Source: an uncultured Clostridia bacterium (GTDB lineage: Bacteria > Bacillota > Clostridia > Oscillospirales > Acutalibacteraceae). Taken from it: 64,000 bases of DNA. This document shows positions 1 to 7,870 of this stretch, piece after piece. Under the pieces are notes generated by a model. That model saw only the letters and a program-made list of their open reading frames with translations. It was not told the origin of the DNA and did not search any database. The translations under genes were made by a program, and so were the position numbers. Location: NCBI GenBank assembly GCA_946500295.1, contig CAMMVF010000002.1, positions 1 to 64,000 of the forward strand, written 5' to 3'. Every line of letters begins with the position of its first letter. Position 1 is the first letter of the stretch.

Positions 1-79
1 TTCACTTGGCATAGGTTAGTATTTTCGCAATACTTCTTTATGCTCCTCTGCCATTAGCGCCGCACGCTTTTTTGCCAAA

Positions 80-115
80 ACAAAAGCCGCACGAGAGATC
101 CCGTGCGGCTTTTGT
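80..115 (-). terminator. Probable terminator downstream of htrA
   Basis: A stem of about 14 bp (AGCCGCACG paired with CGTGCGGCT, extended by A/T pairs) lies 50 bases beyond the htrA stop. On the minus strand it is followed by T-rich sequence, as expected for an intrinsic terminator. Confidence 0.65.
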
Positions 116-165
116 AGAAAGGAGATATTCTATGAAATTCACTTAGGAGAAATCGAAATGAATAA

Positions 166-1824
166 TCAGTACATATTGCCGTAATCGCCGTATATACCGT
201 CATTAATAAAACCGTTTGAAGTCGATGATGACTCGGGCTTATACTCCTCGAGTTCGAGCTTGATATCCGTAGTGCGTCCGTCACGGCTTACTTTTATCGT
301 GACCTCATCTCCAACCTCATGCTCGGCGAGCGCATCATCAAATTCATCGGCAGTATTTACCTCAGTTCCGTTGACCGATACTATCCTGTCGCCAACCTTG
401 AAGCCAGCCACCGAGGCCTTGCTTCCGGTATCAATTCCCTGGATATAAAGCCCCGTCTCGCTGACGCCGTAAATCATAGCTGTCTGAGTATTAGTTATAT
501 CCAAAAGCTGAAGCCCTGTGTCAACTATACCTGTGACATAGCCGTATTCCTGAAGATCACCCAAAACATTCTTAACACTGTTTACAGGGATTGCAAAGCC
601 AAGGCCCTCGACTTCTTCTCCTGTAGATTTAGCTACAACAATACCTATGAGGTTGCCCTTGCCGTCAAACAAACCGCCTCCGGAGTTGCCGGGGTTGATC
701 TCTGCGTTTGTCTGTAAAAGCTCCATTGAAACGCCGTCTATAGAGATGTCACGATTCAAGGCGCTGATGATGCCCTCAGTAACTGTTCCGCCGAGCTGTC
801 CGAGAGGGTTGCCGATAGCAACTGCCTTCTCACCGACCTGAAGCTGATCGCTGTCGCCCAAGGTAGCGGGGGTAAGTCCCGTAGCGTCAATCTTGAGCAA
901 AGCAATATCGAGCTGAGGAGCAGCAGTGCCGACGACTGTTGCCTCATAGCCCGTACCATCCTTGGTCGTTACAGTAATAGTATTGGCATCCTCGATAACG
1001 TGGTTATTGGTGATAATATATCCGTTCTCGCTGACGATAACACCGCTGCCTGCTCCCGAGGTAATGTAGTTACCGGTAAAGGTTCCTGTTTGAACTGTCT
1101 CGGTTGTAATCTCTACTACAGAGTTCTGAGTTTTCTTGACAATATCTTCGGTTGACATAGAACCGGAAGAACCTGTGTCAGCGGATACAGTCTGAACAAC
1201 CTCGTTGACCTGCATACCGGAACCGGAGCCGGAGCCTCCTATGTTGACTTTGTTGGCCAACATTCCGCCGCCGAAGCCCAAAACTCCGGAAGCGAGGATA
1301 CATACAACCATCACAGCTGCCAAAGCCCCTCTGCCCTTTTTCTTTTCCTTCTTTTTCTTGCCACCGTTTTGCTGCTGAGCTGAGGTCGGAGTGTAGTAGC
1401 TTTGAGGAGTGGTGTAATAGGAAGATTGCTGAGACGAGCCGGGATTCGAGTCATTGTTGTTTATATATCTGGTACTTGAGTAGCCGGCATCATACGAGCC
1501 TGCGGGCTGGTCAGTTGATGTGTAGCGGCGGCGATAGTTGCCGTCCTCGTCAAAAAAGCCTGATCCGGAGGAATTTGAGCCTTGAGCCTGAGAACCCTGA
1601 GAACTGTAAATATTATCGCTATAACCGGTTGTACCGGAGGAGGATTGAGCCGTGTTGCTTGTGGCATAAGGATTCTGAGCGGAAGATGAGTAGGATGTTG
1701 TGTTATCAGTCCTGCCATAATTTGATGTATCCGCATTATTTACCGATCCGACATCAGTTTTGTTATCTGTATTGGCCGTATTTTCCGGATTGTTAAAATA
1801 GTCGTTACCGTAATTCTTATCCAT
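166..1824 (-). CDS. htrA: HtrA/DegP-like membrane-anchored serine protease with PDZ domain
   Basis: This is a surface quality-control protease of the S1C family, about 552 residues. The first ~160 residues are a hydrophilic Ser/Asn/Gln/Tyr-rich, low-complexity cytoplasmic region ending in a Lys-rich stretch. One transmembrane helix follows at about residues 165-190, then the trypsin-like domain and one C-terminal PDZ domain. The catalytic triad is visible: His in TNNHV, Asp in LDIALL, Ser in GNSGGG. A longer reading starts at a GTG at 1833, but the ATG at 1824 has AGAAGGTG at good spacing and is preferred. The gene is alone, facing away from the malic enzyme gene only by tandem order, with a terminator behind it. 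HtrA genes often answer to envelope stress regulators; no operator was recognised here. Confidence 0.93.
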   Translation of the reverse strand: MDKNYGNDYFNNPENTANTDNKTDVGSVNNADTSNYGRTDNTTSYSSSAQNPYATSNTAQSSSGTTGYSDNIYSSQGSQAQGSNSSGSGFFDEDGNYRRRYTSTDQPAGSYDAGYSSTRYINNNDSNPGSSQQSSYYTTPQSYYTPTSAQQQNGGKKKKEKKKGRGALAAVMVVCILASGVLGFGGGMLANKVNIGGSGSGSGMQVNEVVQTVSADTGSSGSMSTEDIVKKTQNSVVEITTETVQTGTFTGNYITSGAGSGVIVSENGYIITNNHVIEDANTITVTTKDGTGYEATVVGTAAPQLDIALLKIDATGLTPATLGDSDQLQVGEKAVAIGNPLGQLGGTVTEGIISALNRDISIDGVSMELLQTNAEINPGNSGGGLFDGKGNLIGIVVAKSTGEEVEGLGFAIPVNSVKNVLGDLQEYGYVTGIVDTGLQLLDITNTQTAMIYGVSETGLYIQGIDTGSKASVAGFKVGDRIVSVNGTEVNTADEFDDALAEHEVGDEVTIKVSRDGRTTDIKLELEEYKPESSSTSNGFINDGIYGDYGNMY

Positions 1825-2053
1825 GGTATGCACCTTCTCTTATTGTGTAAAATACAGCAGCTTTTCTTCTGCTTTGGTTAAATAATACAAGCTCAAAATT
1901 ACACAAGTTTTAAGCTAAAATTAAATATCGCTAAACATAATTAGAACAAATTATTAAGCTGTTTACAAAGCCCATCTTACCTCAGTTTATGAGGATATTT
2001 TAAGAAATCTGACCACTGTTTAAGGGAAGATAAAATCCAAATCACAGCATGAT

Positions 2054-3226
2054 TTACGCCCTTGCTACCCCTGCTTTTCTTGCTGCCTCAGCCACCGCTG
2101 CGGCAACTGCCTTTCCTATTCTCTTATCAAAGGCCTCGGGGAGGATGTAGTCTGCGCTGAGAGATTCATCGTCAACCAAAGAAGCTATCGCCTTTGAGGC
2201 GGCTGCCTTCATCTCCTCGTTTATCTCGCTTGCACGGCAATCAAGAGCTCCACGGAAGATTCCCGGAAAAGCGAGAACGTTGTTAATCTGATTCGGAAAA
2301 TCCGAGCGACCCGTACCGACTACAGCAGCGCCCGCTGCCTTAGCCTTATCGGGCATGATTTCCGGAGTCGGATTTGCCATGGCGAAAACAATGGGCTTAT
2401 CTGCCATTGAGCGAACCATATCCTCAGTCACAATATTCGGTGCGGACACGCCGAGGAACATATCCGCTTCTTTCATAGCGTCCGCTAAACTTCCCCTGAT
2501 TTTATCCTTATTAGTTAAAGTCGCCATATATGCCTGCTCGGGATTCAGCTCCTCCATTCCCTCGCAGATAATTCCGAAGCGATCCACCATAATAAGATTA
2601 TTTACACCCATATTCAGCATATGCTTGGCTATCGCAATTCCTGCCGAGCCTGCTCCGTTGATAACAACCTTTATATCCTCGATTTTCTTATCCACTACCT
2701 TGAGCGCATTGATTAATGCGGCGGCAACTACTACCGCAGTACCGTGCTGGTCGTCGTGAAAAACAGGTATGTCGCAGATTTCCTTGAGCTGTCTTTCTAT
2801 TTCAAAGCAGCGGGGAGCGGAGATATCCTCGAGATTGATTCCGCCGAAGCTGCCGCTTATCAGGTAAATTGTCTTTACTATATCCTCAACATTCTTTGAG
2901 CGCACGCAAATCGGAAAGGCGTCAACATCCGCAAATTCCTTAAACAGGGCGCACTTGCCCTCCATTACGGGCATACCCGCCTCGGGACCGATATCTCCGA
3001 GCCCGAGCACCGCCGTACCGTCGGTAATGACGGCAACCAGATTATTTCTGCGTGTCAGCTCGAAGGATTTTTCGTAGTCCTTTTGAATCTCAAGACAGGG
3101 CTGAGCGACGCCCGGCGTATATGCCAAGGACAGATCCTTTGAGTTTTCTATGCTCACCCTGGATTTGACCTCAATTTTTCCGTTCCATTCGTAGTGCTTT
3201 TGAAGTGATTCTTCTCTTATATCCAT
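2054..3226 (-). CDS. NAD(P)-dependent malic enzyme (malate dehydrogenase, oxaloacetate-decarboxylating)
   Basis: The enzyme oxidatively decarboxylates malate to pyruvate with NAD or NADP. At 390 residues it is the short bacterial form without a phosphotransacetylase tail. The N-terminal malic domain carries YTPGVAQPC and the acidic metal-site region FHDDQHGTA, and the Rossmann part carries [13 protein letters not shown] reading 22 codons longer exists, but ATG at 3226 has GGGAGCT six bases upstream and its own promoter begins further upstream, so the short start is chosen. It is transcribed alone, divergent from rnpB. Coenzyme preference cannot be told from what I see. Confidence 0.93.
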   Translation of the reverse strand: MDIREESLQKHYEWNGKIEVKSRVSIENSKDLSLAYTPGVAQPCLEIQKDYEKSFELTRRNNLVAVITDGTAVLGLGDIGPEAGMPVMEGKCALFKEFADVDAFPICVRSKNVEDIVKTIYLISGSFGGINLEDISAPRCFEIERQLKEICDIPVFHDDQHGTAVVVAAALINALKVVDKKIEDIKVVINGAGSAGIAIAKHMLNMGVNNLIMVDRFGIICEGMEELNPEQAYMATLTNKDKIRGSLADAMKEADMFLGVSAPNIVTEDMVRSMADKPIVFAMANPTPEIMPDKAKAAGAAVVGTGRSDFPNQINNVLAFPGIFRGALDCRASEINEEMKAAASKAIASLVDDESLSADYILPEAFDKRIGKAVAAAVAEAARKAGVARA

Positions 3227-3263
3227 TTTAAGCTCCCTTTCGCTTGACAAATTTTTCAATAAA

Positions 3264-3292
3264 AGTATATACCAAAATTCCGCACAGGGCAA
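3264..3292 (-). promoter_or_regulatory. Sigma-A promoter for the malic enzyme gene
   Basis: TTGCCC, a 17-base spacer and TATACT stand on the minus strand about 40 bases upstream of the malic enzyme start. It lies back to back with the rnpB promoter. Confidence 0.65.
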
Positions 3293-3299
3293 CTATAAT

Positions 3300-3328
3300 T
3301 TGACTTTGGAGAAAAAGTATATTACAAT
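3300..3328 (+). promoter_or_regulatory. Sigma-A promoter for rnpB
   Basis: TTGACT, a 17-base spacer and TACAAT end 7 bases before the 5' end of the RNase P RNA, which is the expected distance to the transcription start. Confidence 0.8.
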
Positions 3329-3335
3329 AATCTTT

Positions 3336-3675
3336 ACGAGCGCACTGAGCAGCCGCGGACAGATGCGAAAGCTGCTGCCCGAGGAAAGTCCGGGCTCCAC
3401 AAGGCAGGAATAACGGCTAACGGCCGCCGGGGGCGACCCCAGGGAAAGTGCAACAGAAATAAACCGCCCGCAAGGGCAAGGGTGGAAAGGCGAGGTAAGA
3501 GCTCACCGGCGCTGCGGAGACGCAGCGGCCATGTAAACCCTATTCGGAGCAACACCGCGGAAAGACATAAGCGAGCCTTGCGCGTCTTTAGGAGGTGGCA
3601 TTGAGCAGGTACGGCAACGACCTGCCAAGATAGATGGCTGCTCACGACAGAACCCGGCTTACAGGTGCGCTCGTG
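3336..3675 (+). ncRNA. rnpB: RNase P RNA, bacterial type
   Basis: This is the catalytic RNA of RNase P, which matures tRNA 5' ends. The diagnostic conserved blocks are present: GAGGAAAGTCCGGGCTCC near the 5' end and ACAGAACCCGGCTTAC near the 3' end. The terminal P1 stem is formed by CGAGCGCA (3337-3344) and TGCGCTCG (3666-3673). The length of about 340 nt and the compact order fit a class A-like molecule. It has a strong promoter directly upstream and a strong terminator directly downstream, so it is a separate transcription unit. Confidence 0.96.
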
Positions 3676-3678
3676 AAA

Positions 3679-3724
3679 AAGGCTGTATCGGAATTTTAAT
3701 CGGATTCCGATACAGCCTTTTTGC
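3679..3724 (+). terminator. Intrinsic terminator of rnpB
   Basis: A perfect 16-bp stem (AAGGCTGTATCGGAAT with its complement) and T-run follow directly after the RNase P RNA. Confidence 0.92.
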
Positions 3725-3850
3725 TTATTCAGTACTTCTTGCTCGGTACTAGTTGCGCAGTACTATTTGTTCAGTACCTTTGCCTTTTATTTATTCAGCT
3801 TTATTTATGGCTATGAAATTTATTCTCAAGTCTTTATAGCTCACGATAGC

Positions 3851-4588
3851 TCAAGCGAAGGTTGTTAGTCCGGCAATCACCCTTTGAATCTCGATAGCGT
3901 CGGCTACGGTGATATTGCCGTCAGCATTAGTATCAGCTGCGGTAAGCTGCTCGCCCTCGAGGATAACGATATTCGCTATATGTCTTTGAACCTCGATAGC
4001 GTCCGCTACTGTGATGTTGCCGTCGCCGTTTACGTCGCCGAGGGTATGCTCTGCAGAGGAAACAACCTCAGCTTCACCATTAAGTGTAGTTACAGACATA
4101 AGCGAATCGAAGTTATCGTTATCTTTATAAATCTCAGATACACTTGCTGTAATCTTAGCTGTACCCGATTTCTTGGCTACCAAAGTAACTGTAGCGAGAA
4201 GCTCGCCGTTTTTAAATTCATATCCGCCCGCCGCATGAACGTTGCTTCCCCAAATCTGATTGGGAACACCGGGATTCGGGTTAGCCAAATTTATGCCGTT
4301 TGTGAACGTAGGCATGAACATCTTCACAAGATCTGATGCAGACGCTGACTGGAATTCGCTTGAAAGCTCAAGATTACTGCCGTAATCAATAGCAAACTGA
4401 ACACCAACAAACCTCTCAGGAACTGTCATATATACAGAGTATTTAATGACGTCACCCTGATGAACCGTAATTGTCTGCGTGTCAGTAGGGGTGGCTTCGT
4501 TAGCAGCAGTTGCTGACATGCTACACATGGAGATAGTAAGAACAAGTGCCAGCACTATAGCAACAGCTTTGCTGTGTGACTTAAACAT
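3851..4588 (-). CDS. Small secreted cohesin-like / dockerin protein
   Basis: This 245-residue protein has a clear signal peptide (MFKSHSKAVAIVLALVLTIS, cleavage near SATAA). A beta-rich module of about 130 residues follows (about 30-160), and the C-terminus is a type I-like dockerin with two Ca-binding repeats (GDVNGDGNITVADAIEVQRH and DTNADGNITVADAIEIQRV). The middle module has the look of a cohesin: a GDVIKYSVYMTVP opening strand, an FAIDYGS strand, and a LLATVTLVAKKSGTAKI close. If it is a cohesin, the protein would be a one-cohesin adaptor scaffoldin like ScaC of ruminococcal cellulosomes. It could instead be a non-cohesin beta-sandwich. The start at 4588 has GAGGAGG nine bases upstream; a longer reading adds 20 unlikely residues. 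Confidence 0.75.
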   Translation of the reverse strand: MFKSHSKAVAIVLALVLTISMCSMSATAANEATPTDTQTITVHQGDVIKYSVYMTVPERFVGVQFAIDYGSNLELSSEFQSASASDLVKMFMPTFTNGINLANPNPGVPNQIWGSNVHAAGGYEFKNGELLATVTLVAKKSGTAKITASVSEIYKDNDNFDSLMSVTTLNGEAEVVSSAEHTLGDVNGDGNITVADAIEVQRHIANIVILEGEQLTAADTNADGNITVADAIEIQRVIAGLTTFA

Positions 4589-4693
4589 CACTTTGAAATC
4601 CTCCTCGTATTTTAAAAAATATAGCAAAAGCGTAATTGTATTATACATCAGCTTTTAAAAATTATTGTGATAACAACAATATACCACTTCTAA

Positions 4694-4722
4694 ATTATAC
4701 CATTACCACTTTTTTATTTCAA
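4694..4722 (-). promoter_or_regulatory. Promoter for the cohesin-like/dockerin gene
   Basis: TTGAAA, 17 bases and TATAAT lie on the minus strand, about 105 bases upstream of the start codon. The leader holds a small hairpin built on TATTGT/ACAATA. Confidence 0.65.
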
Positions 4723-4777
4723 GATATTTTTAGTGCAATTTCTACATTAAACGGCTAAAAAATAATATTCCAATATT

Positions 4778-5695
4778 CTATAAAGGCATTTTATCCTCCT
4801 CAAGAGCGCCCTGCACAACTTTTCTCTCCCTCAGTCTTTTATTTATTGTATTGAGTACCAACTTTTTGTTTGCACTCCACATTGGGGCTATGAGCAGCTT
4901 TTTGTCTCCATCGCCTGTGATACGGTGAATCACCATATCCTTGGGGATAAGCTCTATGCAGTCGCAAATAAGCTCGGCATATTCATCCAAGCTCAACAAG
5001 GGAAACGGGTCTTTATCATACTCCGCCGCCAAATCAGTGCCCTTCAAAATATGCAACAGTTGCAGCTTCACACCGTGCACACCACTTTTTGCAACATATC
5101 TCAAGCTGTTCAGCATATCCTCTCGACTTTCACCGGGAAGTCCCAAGATTAAATGAACCACTATATTAACTCCGACAGCTTTTAAATTTCTGACCGCCTC
5201 ATCATATACTTCCAGGCTATAACCTCGACGTATGTACTTAGCCGTGCTCTCCTTTATCGTTTGCAGCCCCAGCTCTACAAAAACAGGCTTGATTTTATTG
5301 AGCCTTTGAAGCAGCTCAATTTTTTCTCGTTCAAGGCAATCGGGTCTTGTTGCGATTGAAAGTGCGGCTATATCCTCCCTTTGAATTGCTGAGGTAAAGA
5401 GCTTTTCAAGGTAGGCGACATCGGCATAAGTATTTGTATAGGGCTGAAAGTAGGCGATAAACCTCTTCGCCTTGGTTTTACCGCCGATGAGGGACTTTGC
5501 CTGCTCTATCTGCTCGTTTATATCACCGGGCTTTGCGGCAAACTCACCCGAGCCGCCCTCACTGCAAAATATACACCCTCTCCTGCCAATTTTCCCATCA
5601 CGGTTGGGGCAGGTCATGCCACCGGAAAGGCTGAGCTTGTATATCGGCTCGCCAAAGGTGTTTTTTAAATATTTGTTTAAAGAATAATAATGCAT
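4778..5695 (-). CDS. TIGR01212-type radical SAM protein (YtqA-like)
   Basis: This 305-residue protein matches the conserved, uncharacterised YtqA/TIGR01212 radical SAM family. The start MHYYSLNKYL and the segment KLSLSGGMTCPNRDGKIG, with a cysteine cluster ending in GCIFCSEGG, are family hallmarks; the three Fe-S cysteines lie within the first ~45 residues. A glycine-rich SAM-binding region and HLILGLPGE follow. The family resembles tRNA-modifying Elp3-like enzymes, but I know of no firm substrate. Copy 1 of the four-copy ~165-bp element lies upstream in sense orientation. Confidence 0.88.
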   Translation of the reverse strand: MHYYSLNKYLKNTFGEPIYKLSLSGGMTCPNRDGKIGRRGCIFCSEGGSGEFAAKPGDINEQIEQAKSLIGGKTKAKRFIAYFQPYTNTYADVAYLEKLFTSAIQREDIAALSIATRPDCLEREKIELLQRLNKIKPVFVELGLQTIKESTAKYIRRGYSLEVYDEAVRNLKAVGVNIVVHLILGLPGESREDMLNSLRYVAKSGVHGVKLQLLHILKGTDLAAEYDKDPFPLLSLDEYAELICDCIELIPKDMVIHRITGDGDKKLLIAPMWSANKKLVLNTINKRLRERKVVQGALEEDKMPL

Positions 5696-5772
5696 AAGTC
5701 CTCCGCATTTGACTTTTTAAAGTTCAAGTGGTAAAATTTAGCCGTTATTTTTTATTTCACAGCCGTATCAGT

Positions 5773-5941
5773 TTTTAAATCTTCGCCTGCGTGACAAGCT
5801 CGTTTGATCACGCCAGCGACGTTTAGGCCGTCGCCAAGGGAGCTTTGCTCCTCAGGGTTTCGCTGGGGGATTAAACCTCACCGAAAGACTGAATGGAACC
5901 CGCCGCTTACTCAGACGGGAGACATCGGCGACTTGGTTATA
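5773..5941 (-). repeat. ~165-bp structured interspersed element, copy 1
   Basis: This is one of four copies in the window. In sense orientation (minus strand) it runs from ATAACCAAGTCGCC to GGCGAAGATTTAAA, and its ends can pair (TCGCC with GGCGA). The hairpin AGCGACGTTTAGGCCGTCGC and the GCGTGA...TCACGC hairpin are well kept, while the first variable hairpin is degraded (mismatched arms). It sits between the divergent radical SAM and aminotransferase genes, ending 22 bases before the aminotransferase start. A weak promoter-like TTGTAT-17-TATAAC overlaps its 5' edge on the minus strand. Confidence 0.9.
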
Positions 5942-5963
5942 TTTTTAATAAAAGAGGAATACA

Positions 5964-7157
5964 ATGAAGAATATACCCTTCTCTCCCCCGGATATAACCG
6001 AGGAGGAAATAAATGAGGTCGTGCGTGTCCTGCGTTCAGGCTGGATAACCACGGGCCCCGAATGTAAAAAATTTGAAGAAAAACTCCGCGAATTTTCCAA
6101 CGCCGACCATTCAGTCTGCTTCAACTCCTGCACTGCCGCCATGGAAATGGCGCTGAGGATGCTCGGAGTGGGCGAGGGCGACGAGGTAATCACAACAGCC
6201 TACACCTACACTTCTACGGCTTCGGTCATCGACCATGTTGGGGCAAAGATTGTGCTTGCCGACACTGCGCCCGACTCGTTCTCTATAGATACAAAAAGTC
6301 TTGACCGCCTTATCACTCCGAAAACCAAGGCAATAATACCGGTGTATATTGGCGGAGTTATCTGCGATATGAACGATATTCGCCGTATAGTCGAGAGCAA
6401 GAAGGGCATCTTCTCGCCAAACTCTCCGCTTCAGGAAGCTTTGGGCAGAATTGCGATTGTCGCTGACTCAGCCCATGGTCTCGGAGCTATGCAAAACGGC
6501 AGTCACGGAATTGAGCTGGCGGATTTCACAGCATTTTCATTTCACGCCGTAAAAAACCTGACCACCGCCGAGGGCGGAGCGCTTATGTGGAAAAACATAA
6601 ACGGCGTTGACAACGAAGAGCTTGAGCGTTTGATAAGGGTTTATTCCCTGCACGGACAGACGAAGGACGCCTTTTCCAAAATACAGCTCGGAGCATGGGA
6701 ATACGACATTATAACTCCCGGCTATAAATGCAATATGCCCGATGTTCTCGCCGCTATTGGTCTTAAACAGCTTGAACGCTATGATAAAATTTTAAACCGC
6801 CGCCACGAGATTATAAAAATGTACAACGACGCCTTCCTGCCGCTCGGACTTGAGCCGCTAATTCACGAGGGCAAAAATTTCCGCTCTAGCGGTCACTTAT
6901 ATCTGTTGAGAATCCCCGGCTATGACTGTCAAAGGAGAAATCAGCTCATAGTAAAACTCGCCGAAAGAGGAATAGCTACAAATGTACACTACAAGCCGCT
7001 GCCGATTCTCACGGCATACAAAAACCTCGGCTTTGATATCAAAGATTTTCCAAATGCTTACGCTCAATTTAAAAATGAAATAACCCTGCCTTTGCACACC
7101 TGTTTGAGCGATGAGGATGTATCAAGAATAATCGAGAGTGTAAAAGAGCTTGTATAA
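5964..7157 (+). CDS. DegT/DnrJ/EryC1/StrS family PLP-dependent aminotransferase
   Basis: These enzymes transfer an amino group to keto sugars, usually nucleotide sugars for surface polysaccharide. The 397-residue length is normal for the family. Visible features are the N-terminal IPFSPPDITEEE / SGWITTGP, the CTAAMEMAL cofactor segment, the DSAHGLGA Asp that contacts the pyridine nitrogen, and the Schiff-base Lys in FSFHAVKNLTTAEGG. A conserved YKCNMPDVLAAIGLKQL motif follows. No sugar-biosynthesis neighbours are present, so the substrate is open; the UDP-4-amino arabinose (ArnB)/PseC-like subgroup is one possibility. The RBS AAGAGGAA stands before the ATG, immediately behind the repeat element. 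Confidence 0.9.
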   Translation: MKNIPFSPPDITEEEINEVVRVLRSGWITTGPECKKFEEKLREFSNADHSVCFNSCTAAMEMALRMLGVGEGDEVITTAYTYTSTASVIDHVGAKIVLADTAPDSFSIDTKSLDRLITPKTKAIIPVYIGGVICDMNDIRRIVESKKGIFSPNSPLQEALGRIAIVADSAHGLGAMQNGSHGIELADFTAFSFHAVKNLTTAEGGALMWKNINGVDNEELERLIRVYSLHGQTKDAFSKIQLGAWEYDIITPGYKCNMPDVLAAIGLKQLERYDKILNRRHEIIKMYNDAFLPLGLEPLIHEGKNFRSSGHLYLLRIPGYDCQRRNQLIVKLAERGIATNVHYKPLPILTAYKNLGFDIKDFPNAYAQFKNEITLPLHTCLSDEDVSRIIESVKELV

Positions 7158-7171
7158 TTTAACAAATCACT

Positions 7172-7206
7172 GCGGTCGCTCATCAGCTTGATGGGCGGCT
7201 TTTTCT
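7172..7206 (+). terminator. Terminator of the aminotransferase gene
   Basis: An imperfect stem with core CGCTCATCA/TGATGGGCG and a following run of five T stands 15 bases beyond the stop codon. Confidence 0.75.
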
Positions 7207-7276
7207 TCGCAACAGTGATATTCCGCCTTATGGCTAAAAGGACGCCGACACTGAAATCACAGATACAAGCTAAAGA

Positions 7277-7305
7277 AGTGCAGGTGAACGCAGGACGAAA
7301 AAGTC
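7277..7305. repeat. Short interspersed repeat (GTGCAGGTGAACG family), copy 1
   Basis: The block GTGCAGGTGAACGCAGGAC and the following A-rich bases recur at 16521, 16670 and, as GTGCAGACGAACGTAGGAC, at 33387. This copy lacks the GGCACCGG tail that the others keep. Confidence 0.7.
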
Positions 7306-7349
7306 CTCCCCCAAGCTCAGTCAGGGAAGGACAACTGTTAGCGTAACGC

Positions 7350-7595
7350 TTACTTATTCAGGAACGATTTAACCAAAACCTCAAGAAGGTCATCACGGTC
7401 TATCTTGCTGATAATGTTTCTGGCATTGTTGTAGGTGGTGATATAGGTCGGATCCTCAGAAAGGATGTAGCCCACTATCTGGTTGATCGGATTATAGCCT
7501 TTTTCCTTCAGCGCATCATATACTGTTGTGAGCGCCTTCTTGATCTCCTCGTCCTTTTCGCCGCCAAGCGAAAATATCATCGTCTTACTGAGCAT
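7350..7595 (-). CDS. ireB: IreB family regulatory phosphoprotein (UPF0297)
   Basis: This 81-residue protein matches IreB/YrzL along its whole length, including the N-terminal Thr region TMIFSLGG, the [19 protein letters not shown] segment and the [13 protein letters not shown] segment. In Enterococcus faecalis IreB is phosphorylated by the Ser/Thr kinase IreK and affects cephalosporin resistance. The RBS GGAGGTGG is ideal. Most Firmicutes place this gene next to ruvX (yqgF) and yrzB; neither is here. Its 5' leader consists almost wholly of copy 2 of the ~165-bp structured element, behind a good promoter. Confidence 0.92.
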   Translation of the reverse strand: MLSKTMIFSLGGEKDEEIKKALTTVYDALKEKGYNPINQIVGYILSEDPTYITTYNNARNIISKIDRDDLLEVLVKSFLNK

Positions 7596-7612
7596 TTTTC
7601 CACCTCCAAAAG

Positions 7613-7778
7613 TTTAAATCTTCGCCTGTGTGACAAGCTCGTTTGATCACGCCGGCGACGTTTAGGCCGTCGCTGGGGAGCTTTGCTCCCCAGGGTTTCC
7701 GTGGGGGATTAAACCTCACCGAAAGACCGAATGTCCGCGCCGCCGACAGCGGCGTGGAACATCGGCGACTTGGTTATA
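7613..7778 (-). repeat. ~165-bp structured interspersed element, copy 2 (5' leader of ireB)
   Basis: In sense orientation (minus strand) this copy starts with ATAACCAAGTCGCC directly behind a -10 box and ends in GGCGAAGATTTAAA, ten bases before the ireB RBS. All internal hairpins are well formed. The first variable hairpin has different bases from copy 4 but keeps pairing (CGCCGC/GCGGCG core). GGGGAGCAAAGCTCCCC and GCGACGGCCTAAACGTCGC are also paired. It would be transcribed as the leader of ireB. Confidence 0.92.
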
Positions 7779-7791
7779 TGCCGATAGACTG

Positions 7792-7820
7792 ATTATAATA
7801 TATTACTGTCAAATTTACAA
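7792..7820 (-). promoter_or_regulatory. Promoter reading into element copy 2 and ireB
   Basis: TTGTAA, a 17-base spacer and TATAAT on the minus strand place the start near 7785, within a few bases of the 5' edge of the structured element. Confidence 0.72.
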
Positions 7821-7870
7821 GCCCATAATCAAAATTAAGCGGTCAGCTTAGTTTGAATATGGGGATTTTC

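Noticed and set aside
3334-3645. 103-codon open frame on the minus strand
   Set aside because: It lies wholly within the RNase P RNA and has no RBS or protein-like composition.
5804-6016. Open frame across repeat copy 1
   Set aside because: The frame is made by the repeat itself and is not kept in the other copies.
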